Shown: positions 1 to 6,212 of the stretch, piece by piece
Layout: each line of letters starts with the position of its first letter
Numbering within the stretch: the first letter of the stretch is position 1
Assembly: GCA_025352585.1 (NCBI GenBank)
Contig: JANXTD010000948.1
Span: forward strand, 1 to 15,620
Reading direction: 5' to 3'
Length of the DNA stretch: 15,620 bases
From: Fimbriiglobus sp.
GTDB lineage: Bacteria > Planctomycetota > Planctomycetia > Gemmatales > Gemmataceae
The notes under the pieces: generated by a model
The model's input: only the letters and a program-made list of their open reading frames with translations
What the model was told of the DNA's origin: nothing
The model's database searches: none
Program-made: the position numbers and the translations under genes

Positions 1-50
1 TCTCCGCGTGAGGACTCCGGGCGCTCACGCTTCCGGCTCGCCTCTTTTCA

Positions 51-79
51 TTGCCAACGCCGGCCGGCCGGCGGATAAT
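51..79 (+). promoter_or_regulatory. sigma70-like promoter for the 115-858 gene
   Basis: A TTGCCA hexamer at 51-56 (5 of 6 to TTGACA) is followed after exactly 17 nt by GATAAT at 74-79 (5 of 6 to TATAAT). The predicted start of transcription would be near 86, giving a leader of about 29 nt before the ATG at 115. The spacer is a GGCC-rich stretch (CGGCCGGCCGGCG). The position, spacing and match are all right for a housekeeping promoter. Planctomycete promoters are poorly characterised, so this is a sequence match rather than a demonstrated site. Confidence 0.55.
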
Positions 80-114
80 GCCCGTTCGACCGGCCCGAGT
101 GCGAGGGGATTGCG

Positions 115-858
115 ATGAACGCTTTCGGCGCGATGAGTGACGACTTCGGGGTGTCGATGTTCCTGATGAGCAAGCTCGACATGCCCACGCAGCGCGAGTC
201 GGTCGTCCACTTCTTCGAGAGCGTCCAGAAGCAGTTCCCGGCGATGACCGACTTCGAGCGCCGCGACGACGGCGAGTACGCGCTGGACGAGGACCGCGAC
301 TCGGGGGCCTACCGCTCGGTCGTGCTCGACCGCCGCAAGCTCGCCTCGACCTTCATGAACCCGACCGACTCGGACAGCGTCGACACCCAGAACGAGACGC
401 TCCTCGAAATGGCCCCGTACCACCTGGGCGTGTCGAACCTCGACGCCGACGCGATCGACGTGCAGTACAGCTTCGACTTCCTGTTCACCGGCAACCACGA
501 CGAGATCGTGGCCGAAGCCCTCATGGCCGGCGGGCCGCTCGAAAACCTGCTGCGCGTCCCCGGCGGCCACGCCCTGCACTTCCAGCCGTCGCTGACGATG
601 GCACTGGACGACACCTTCCAACTCCAGGGCCGCCTCAGCGTCGAGACGCGCAGCACGGCCTACCAGGTGCGCACCGGCAACTACGTCGAGGCCCCGATTA
701 GTGTCTTGTTCACGGTGCGGCAGTTCTGGGGCAAGCCGGCGCTGACCAACTTCGTCGAGAGCTACCGCAGGCAGCGCAAACTGCTCGACACGCTCGTGAG
801 CGAGCACGTCGTCCCGAACGTGGTGCAGCCGATCGCGCGGGCCATCGCGGCGAAGTGA
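115..858 (+). CDS. conserved-looking protein of unknown function (247 aa)
   Basis: I do not recognise this protein. It is a soluble, acidic, globular-looking sequence with no signal peptide or membrane segment. The N-terminal part (residues 1-50) is rich in Met, Phe and Asp. The middle (about 100-160) has alternating strands with a DVQYSFDFLFTG segment and a Gly-rich turn. A strand-rich region follows (HFQPSLTMALDDTFQLQGRL, about 162-181), and the C-terminal 40 residues look helical (FVESYRRQRKLLDTLV). The ATG at 115 is chosen because GAGGGG at 103-108 sits 6 nt upstream and a good promoter lies at 51-79. The reading frame has ordinary codon bias for the window, and an antisense frame over it is arginine/valine-rich and unconvincing. 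It converges on the glycosyltransferase gene with only 6 nt between stop codons. It is probably an independent single-gene unit, with no functional link to its neighbours implied. Confidence 0.8.
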   Translation: MNAFGAMSDDFGVSMFLMSKLDMPTQRESVVHFFESVQKQFPAMTDFERRDDGEYALDEDRDSGAYRSVVLDRRKLASTFMNPTDSDSVDTQNETLLEMAPYHLGVSNLDADAIDVQYSFDFLFTGNHDEIVAEALMAGGPLENLLRVPGGHALHFQPSLTMALDDTFQLQGRLSVETRSTAYQVRTGNYVEAPISVLFTVRQFWGKPALTNFVESYRRQRKLLDTLVSEHVVPNVVQPIARAIAAK

Positions 859-864
859 CGGGGC

Positions 865-2541
865 TCACGCCCACAGCCGCCGCGCCACGGCCCACGCCGT
901 GGCCCCCAGGCGGGCGCGAAGCACCTCGTCGCTCACGCCGGACGGCGGCAACTCGACGCAGACCATCGCCGCCAACGTCAGCACGAGCAGGCTGCACAGG
1001 CTCCAGCCCACGTCCAGCGGCGTCACGTCGCCGATCGCCACGGCGTCGTGCAGGCCGAGGAGGTTGGCGAACATGCCGACGGCCGTCACCGCAGCCAGGC
1101 CGGCGAAGAGGCCGAAGAGCTGCCAGTGGATGACCACGCCGTCGCGCGACTGGCCCTTGGCCGTCACGCGGAACGGCGAGCCGAAGGGGCTGACGAACGA
1201 CTTCAACACCGCGGCCGTCAGGTGGAACGCCGGCACCACCTTGCCGACGGAACCGACGACCGGCACCACCTTGCCTTCTGATAGCCAGTAGAGGATGACC
1301 GCCCGCGCCGTCACCCGCGGGATCACGAAGAGCAACACGTCGGTCGCGGTCGCGTGCAATGCCGGGATGCCGGCGTACCACTGGACGATCGGGGCCAGCA
1401 GCAACAGCACGAGGAACGGGAAGGTCAGCCAGTAAACGACCGTCTCGAAGTAGAACAGCCGCTGCAACAAAGTGAGTCCCGGCGCGCGGAACGGGCCGGA
1501 CTCGAGGAAGACTTGCTGCATGGTCCCCTGGCACCAGCGGACCCGCTGCTTGATGTACTCCGGCACACTCTCCGGGGCCAAGCCGTCGCTCAGCGGTTCG
1601 TTGAGGAACACCGTGCGGAAGCCCTTTCCGCGCAGCGCGTACGAGAGCTGCAAGTCTTCCGAGAGTGAACCGTACGCGAATCCGCCGAGCGTTACCAGCG
1701 CGGCGCGGCGGACCACGAAGCCGGTGCCGACGCAGAAGGCGTTGCCCCAGGCGTCGCGGCACGGCTGCGTCACCGTCATGAAGTAGTTCGTCTCCTCCGT
1801 CCAGGCCGCCCCGCCGAAGAGGTTGTGCTGGATCGGATCCGGGTTGCGGAAGTGCTGCGGCGTCTGCACCAGCCCCACGTCCGGCCCGTAAACGAGGAAG
1901 CCGAGGGTGCGGTACACCAGGTGCGGCTTGACGACGAAGTCGGCGTCGAGGCACAGGATGAAGTCGCCGTCGGTCCGCGGGTAGGCGTAGTTGAGGTTGC
2001 CGGCCTTACCGTGCTCGTTCGTCGGCCGCGCCAGGTAGCCGACGCCCCGACGCTCGCACAGCTCGCGCAGCCACGGCCGCCGGCTGTCGTCGAGCACCCA
2101 GACCTTGAGCAGGTGCGTCGGGTAGTCGAGGCCCAGCGCCCCGACGATGGTGTCGTCGAGGATGTCCCTCGGCTCGTTGTAAGTGGCGATGTACACGTCC
2201 ACCGTCGGCAAGTCCGACCGCGCCCGCAACCGGGCCTCATGGCCGTCGGCCTCTGGGGTCCGGTTGGAGTACCCCGTCAACACGTACAGGCACCACCCTT
2301 CGTACAGTAGCGCGACCGCCTCGAAGGCGAAGAAGGTCCACGGCCACAGCGCCGCCGGGGTCCAGTCGAGAGCCGGTAACGTTTGCGTCACGCGCCAGGT
2401 GGCGTAGTAGGCCGTCAGCCCCGCCATCAGGCCGACGACCAGCCACCGCGCGGCCACGACGCTCACCGGCAGGCGGTACAGAACGAGCATCAGGCCGACG
2501 GGCAGCAGCAGGTTCACCAGCAGGCGGTCGTCGAGGCTCAT
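865..2541 (-). CDS. cellulose-synthase-like family 2 glycosyltransferase, membrane-embedded, no PilZ domain
   Basis: This is a processive beta-glycosyltransferase of the BcsA/CelA type, predicted to polymerise a sugar nucleotide at the inner membrane and thread the chain outward. About three N-terminal membrane segments (roughly 8-27, 31-48, 66-90) precede the cytoplasmic GT2 domain. All hallmark motifs are present: YIATYNE (117-123), LDD (150-152), HGKAGNLNYA (177-186), LDAD (198-201), VQTPQHF (225-231), SED (294-296, in place of the usual TED catalytic base) and QRVRW (332-336). The FRVTAKG gating-loop-like motif (457-463) and roughly four C-terminal membrane helices follow. At 558 residues it stops where BcsA would continue into a c-di-GMP-binding PilZ domain, so allosteric control must differ. 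The start at 2541 is chosen over an in-frame ATG at 2595 because GAGG lies 5 nt upstream and the start overlaps the HlyD-type stop as ATGA, implying translational coupling. The exact polymer cannot be read from sequence. Confidence 0.88.
   Translation of the reverse strand: MSLDDRLLVNLLLPVGLMLVLYRLPVSVVAARWLVVGLMAGLTAYYATWRVTQTLPALDWTPAALWPWTFFAFEAVALLYEGWCLYVLTGYSNRTPEADGHEARLRARSDLPTVDVYIATYNEPRDILDDTIVGALGLDYPTHLLKVWVLDDSRRPWLRELCERRGVGYLARPTNEHGKAGNLNYAYPRTDGDFILCLDADFVVKPHLVYRTLGFLVYGPDVGLVQTPQHFRNPDPIQHNLFGGAAWTEETNYFMTVTQPCRDAWGNAFCVGTGFVVRRAALVTLGGFAYGSLSEDLQLSYALRGKGFRTVFLNEPLSDGLAPESVPEYIKQRVRWCQGTMQQVFLESGPFRAPGLTLLQRLFYFETVVYWLTFPFLVLLLLAPIVQWYAGIPALHATATDVLLFVIPRVTARAVILYWLSEGKVVPVVGSVGKVVPAFHLTAAVLKSFVSPFGSPFRVTAKGQSRDGVVIHWQLFGLFAGLAAVTAVGMFANLLGLHDAVAIGDVTPLDVGWSLCSLLVLTLAAMVCVELPPSGVSDEVLRARLGATAWAVARRLWA
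884..903 (+). other. perfect 8-bp hairpin at the convergent gene ends
   Basis: GCCACGGC (884-891) and GCCGTGGC (896-903) form a perfect GC-rich 8-bp stem with a 4-nt loop, 25 nt past the stop of the plus-strand gene. It lies inside the last codons of the minus-strand glycosyltransferase, so the sequence is also coding. There is no T-run on either strand, so it is not a classical intrinsic terminator. It could slow polymerase or stabilise the 3' end of the plus-strand transcript, or be a by-product of GC-rich coding sequence. Confidence 0.25.
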
Positions 2542-3935
2542 CGGAACCTCGCGTTCGAGAACAGCCAGACGACGGCCTGGTGGCACGGGCCGCACTCGCG
2601 GTCGGCGACGAGCACCCGGACGTGGCGGCCGATCAGAGCGGCGGGGTCGGCGAGGCCGGGGTCGAGGTCGATCACGACGCGGAGCTTCCGGGGGTCGTGG
2701 TCGGCGGCCCCGAAGGCGAAGGTCGGCTCGTTGTCGCCGGCGCGGCCGCTGCGCACCGCCCGGACGCGGCCGCTGAGCGACGGCCCGCCGGTCACGTTGA
2801 CCACCGCCGGGGTGCCGGCCGTGACCGCGCCGAGGTAGCCCTGATGCACCACCGCCTCGACGAACACCGTGTTGCCGTCGGCGATCTCGTAGAGGACTTC
2901 GTTCTGCTTGACGCCCTGGCCGCGGTTGCCCTGGCGCACCCAGACCGTCCCGCCGACGGGGGCCTCGGCCGTGGCCTGGGCAAGCCGCCCGGTGCGGCTC
3001 CGCTCGCGGTCGATCTCGGCCTCGACCCCACCCAACAGGTCGGCGGCCTCCTTCAGGGCGGCCTTGAGCGTCGGCACCCGCAGCGCCAACTCGTCGGCCC
3101 GCTGCTGGAAGTGCGGCGAGTCCTTTTGCAGGAACAGTCCCTGCTTCGCGGCCTCGAGTTCGGCCCGCGCCTTGGCGAGCGTCGCCTGGTCGGTGTCGAG
3201 GCGGATGCGGCAGACCGACTCCGACTCGCGCGCCGCGTCGACCTCGGTGTCGCTCAGGCCGGACCCGCCGCGCTGGACCCGCTCGAGCCGGCGGGCGGCC
3301 GTCTCGTGCTCCACCTTGCCGGAGCGCGCCTTCGACTCGATCTCCTTCAGGCTCGCCTCCAGGTTGGCGACGACGGCGTCGCGGTAGCGCTGGGCCTCGG
3401 CGCGGCAGAGTTCCTCGTTACGCACCACCTCGCCCATCTCCTTATCGAGGCGCTCGCGGCGGGTGACCAGCTCGGCCTGGCGGGCGGTCAGGCCAGTCAG
3501 CCCCGACGTGTCGAGGTGGCGGTTGACGAGGCGGGCCATCACCTGGCCGGGGACGATCGGGTCGCCCACGTCGAAACTCAAGTCGGAGGCGGTGCCGTCG
3601 ATCGGGGCGCGGACCTGGACCGTCCGGGCGTTGACGACCGCCTCACTCGTGACGGGGAAGACCAGCGGCAGCACCAGCCACCACAGGGCCGCGACGACGA
3701 GCGCGACGCCGACGACGCGTCGGACCGCCGCCCCGCCGCGTTGCCGCAGGGTTCGCCTCGGCGTCTGGCGGACCGGGGCGGGGGCCGGGGTCGTGGCGGT
3801 CGGGGCCGTCAGCGGGGCGAGTTCCTCAGTCGGCGACGGCGTGGAGGTTGCCGGCGCGGGGTACTGCTGGGCCGGCGACCTGCTGTGGGCCTGGGAGTGC
3901 CCAAGGCGGGCGATCTGAACGCTCGAATCTGTCAT
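2538..3935 (-). CDS. HlyD-type membrane-fusion protein (periplasmic adaptor)
   Basis: This is a membrane-fusion/adaptor protein that probably bridges the inner membrane and periplasm for polysaccharide export with the coupled glycosyltransferase. A long Pro/Ala/Thr-rich cytoplasmic N-terminus (1-60) and an Arg-rich stretch (59-73) precede one membrane helix (about 73-94). The first half-lipoyl motif (about 103-137, with RAPIDGTASDLSFDVGD) follows. A long alpha-helical coiled-coil hairpin covers about 145-320. The second lipoyl half (about 322-352, with APVGGTVWVRQGN) leads into a beta-barrel-like region (355-445). Length (465 aa) and order fit the family. The pairing of a GT2 synthase with a HlyD-fold protein parallels Alg8/Alg44 in alginate systems, but Alg44 carries a PilZ domain and none is visible here. 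The C-terminus ends with CGPCH at 448-452, unusual for the family. The ATG at 3935 has a modest GAGAG upstream. An ATGA overlap joins it to the next gene. Confidence 0.85.
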   Translation of the reverse strand: MTDSSVQIARLGHSQAHSRSPAQQYPAPATSTPSPTEELAPLTAPTATTPAPAPVRQTPRRTLRQRGGAAVRRVVGVALVVAALWWLVLPLVFPVTSEAVVNARTVQVRAPIDGTASDLSFDVGDPIVPGQVMARLVNRHLDTSGLTGLTARQAELVTRRERLDKEMGEVVRNEELCRAEAQRYRDAVVANLEASLKEIESKARSGKVEHETAARRLERVQRGGSGLSDTEVDAARESESVCRIRLDTDQATLAKARAELEAAKQGLFLQKDSPHFQQRADELALRVPTLKAALKEAADLLGGVEAEIDRERSRTGRLAQATAEAPVGGTVWVRQGNRGQGVKQNEVLYEIADGNTVFVEAVVHQGYLGAVTAGTPAVVNVTGGPSLSGRVRAVRSGRAGDNEPTFAFGAADHDPRKLRVVIDLDPGLADPAALIGRHVRVLVADRECGPCHQAVVWLFSNARFR

Positions 3936-4437
3936 GATGTTCTCTCGACGGTAAACAGAGCCAAAACCCGTCGGGGATTCCAGGTCGTGGGCGGAAACTG
4001 AAAGACGACTCCGTGCCCACTCAAGATTCGCGTTTCCGCGAAAATCGGCCCATCCGTCAGGACCGACTTGAGGCCGAAGTGGCGAGAAAGGATTGGCAAC
4101 TTGAGTGCCGGTTACGACGGTCGGGTGAATTCTCGCGTCGGCGGCGTGCCTCAGAACCGACCGAAACGGCCCCTAAAGCGACAGTTTCGCTACGGTTGCA
4201 GCGGGCGGGCCGGGGTCGCGAAAAGTCGGCCCCGCCGCGAACGCCGTACGCCACGGCGCGGGAACGCCGCTGCGCGGGAACTGGACACGGCGTGCGAAAC
4301 CCGGTCGTGAATGCTTAAGGATTCGGCAAAAACTTGCGACGGAATAGTCACCGGAGCTAATTCAGATTAATATATCCAGAACGCCAGATTGCGAACTCGC
4401 GTTAACTCCGCACGTTCTTACAGAAATAGCCTGGCAC
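3936..4437. other. 500-nt intergenic region with AT-rich patch and near-repeat
   Basis: No convincing gene is seen; the short frames on either strand are Arg/Pro-rich and lack ribosome sites. Composition shifts from the GC-rich surroundings to AT-rich at about 4318-4440. On the minus strand a TATATT hexamer (plus 4369-4374) lies 15 nt after a weak TTCGCA (plus 4390-4395). This could be a promoter for the HlyD/glycosyltransferase unit, but it would leave a leader of about 430 nt. Two near-identical 15/16-mers, CGCGAAAATCGGCCC (4037-4051) and CGCGAAAAGTCGGCCC (4217-4232), lie 180 nt apart in direct orientation and could be a binding-site pair. A small stem AGCGA/TCGCT lies near 4187-4201. No T-tailed terminator follows the 4438 stop codon. 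Confidence 0.5.
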
Positions 4438-6210
4438 TTACTCGGCCAGCGCGTGGGCGGGGAGGCGCAAGCCGCCGGCGGCGTCGAGCAGGCCGGGGGC
4501 GAGCAGTTCGACCACGCGGCCAGTCGTGACGCGGCAGCCGGGCGACAGGGTGACCCAGCCGTCGGGGTGGTCGAACACGTTCGCCGGCTCGAAGGGGCGG
4601 ACGCCGAAGGGGCCGTCGAGCAGGCAGGCCAGCGCGTGCGCGAAGCCCTCGGCCCCGTCGGGGTCGGCGGGGTGCCAGGCGGGGCGGACGCGGCCCCAGA
4701 AGAGTTGGAACAGCTCGACCGCGGCGAGTTCGAGGTAGCCGTGCAACGCCGCCGGCCGCAGCCCGGCGAGCGCCGCCCTCAACTCGCCGCGCGACTCCTC
4801 CGGCGACGACGGCACCAGGGCTTCGAGTTCCGCGCAGCCCGGCGGCTGCGGCCCGGCGCTGACGACGACCTCGGCGGCGCGCAGGGTCCGGCCGCCGGCG
4901 GTCAGGCCGAACGAGCGGACGCGGACGACGGCACCGGCCGGCGGGGCGTTGCGGAAGACCGGCACCGCGCGGACGCCGCTGACCGCCTCGTCGGCCGCGG
5001 GGTCGTAACCGGCCGCGCCGAGGAGCGCCGCGCCGCACAGGTGCGCGAGCCGGGCCAGCGTCGGCTCGGCGGCGGCGGCGGTCACCGGCGAGTCGGGCGG
5101 GGTCGCGGCGTCGAGCAGCGCCGCCAGCCGCGCGGCGTCGGGGGCCGCGCCGGCCAGGTAGCCGCCGAGGTGCGGGCCGACCGCGGCTTGCCACGCCGGC
5201 TCGGCCGACAGCGCCCACAACTCGTAAGCGGCGGACGCGGCCGACGGCACCGGCCCGAGGCTCACGGTGTAGCGCGCCGCCGCCGGGTCGGTGTCGCTGC
5301 GCTCGGCGGCCAGCACGGTGCCCAGGGGTTGCGCGGCGAACTCGGCGCGGAGGCCCGGCTGCGCGAGCGGCACGCCGGCGGGCCAGTGCCAGCCGTCGGG
5401 CGTCGGGGTCGGGTAGAGCGTCGTCGGGGCCTTGGGGCCGGTGCTGACGCGCCAGGTCGGCCGGGCCGGCGGGGTGGCGAACTGCCCGACGCCGACGACG
5501 GTGCCGGCCGGTTCGGGCGACTCGACGCCGGCGGTGGGGTCGGCAGGGTCGGGCGCGTCGAGCGGCCGCAGGGTCAGGGGGTCGAGCCGCGGCCGCAGTC
5601 CCGGCGCGGCGCGGCCCATCTCGCCGTAGTAGAAGCGCAACTCCGGCGACGGCCCCTCGGCCAGCAGCCGGCCCTCGAAGTCGCCGGCCGGCACGACGCG
5701 GACCGCCAGTGCCTCGCGGGCACCGACCGGCAGGCCGGGGACGCCGGCGAAGAAGTGGTCGCGCAGGGCGGGCCAGTCGTCGGGGCCGGGGTCCGGCGCG
5801 GGCGGCCACGGCTCGACCGACTCGCCGAGGCGACCGAGTCGGACCGCGGGGTCGGCGTCGGCCAGCGCGGCCAGCGCGCCGTCGATGGCGGCCGCCAGGT
5901 GGGCGAGGCGGTCGAGCCGCGCCACCAGCGACGGCTCCGGCGCGGCCCAGGCGGCGACGGGGCCGCCGAGCAGCCGGTTGAGCGTTCCGCCGCGCGCCGC
6001 GCGGGCCTTGCGGGCGAGCAGGCGGTGCGGCCGGAACCGCGCCCAGGCGGCGACGGCCGCGGCGGCGCGCCAGGCGTCCGGCGGGTCGGGCGTCAGTTCG
6101 CGGCGGAGGGCGTCGGCCTCGGCGGCGCAGCCGGGCAGCCGCGCCAGGGCGTCGGCGTAGGCGGCCCAGCCGGCGGCGAGTTCGGCCGGCCAGGGGCGGG
6201 GCGCGGCCAC
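4438..6210 (-). CDS. orphan protein of unknown function, last gene of the GTPase/Hsp70 cluster (590 aa)
   Basis: I do not recognise this protein. It is Ala/Pro/Leu-rich with no signal peptide or clear membrane segment, so probably cytoplasmic. The N-terminal about 160 residues look helical, including a basic patch (FRPHRLLARKARAARGG, about 56-72). The middle third (about 200-330) is richer in strands, turns and Pro/Asp, with WRVSTGP and ELWAL segments. The C-terminal part has helical and strand-like segments ending in FDHPDGWVTLSPGCRV. The GTG at 6210 follows the Hsp70-like gene's TAG after 2 nt, with a run of six G about 10 nt upstream; no ATG occurs early in the frame, so a GTG start is the best choice. 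The frame is open upstream to 8364, but that part lies wholly over the Hsp70-like gene and is arginine-rich, hence a shadow. Tight coupling suggests it works with the Hsp70-like and dynamin-like proteins. In position it could match the third member of an srfABC-type set, but I see no sequence resemblance I can vouch for. Confidence 0.75.
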   Translation of the reverse strand: MAAPRPWPAELAAGWAAYADALARLPGCAAEADALRRELTPDPPDAWRAAAAVAAWARFRPHRLLARKARAARGGTLNRLLGGPVAAWAAPEPSLVARLDRLAHLAAAIDGALAALADADPAVRLGRLGESVEPWPPAPDPGPDDWPALRDHFFAGVPGLPVGAREALAVRVVPAGDFEGRLLAEGPSPELRFYYGEMGRAAPGLRPRLDPLTLRPLDAPDPADPTAGVESPEPAGTVVGVGQFATPPARPTWRVSTGPKAPTTLYPTPTPDGWHWPAGVPLAQPGLRAEFAAQPLGTVLAAERSDTDPAAARYTVSLGPVPSAASAAYELWALSAEPAWQAAVGPHLGGYLAGAAPDAARLAALLDAATPPDSPVTAAAAEPTLARLAHLCGAALLGAAGYDPAADEAVSGVRAVPVFRNAPPAGAVVRVRSFGLTAGGRTLRAAEVVVSAGPQPPGCAELEALVPSSPEESRGELRAALAGLRPAALHGYLELAAVELFQLFWGRVRPAWHPADPDGAEGFAHALACLLDGPFGVRPFEPANVFDHPDGWVTLSPGCRVTTGRVVELLAPGLLDAAGGLRLPAHALAE

Positions 6211-6212
6211 GG

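Noticed and set aside
4013..4318. 101-aa and other short frames in the intergenic gap
   Set aside because: Arg-rich, no ribosome site, no hydrophobic or structured segments; not supportable as genes.
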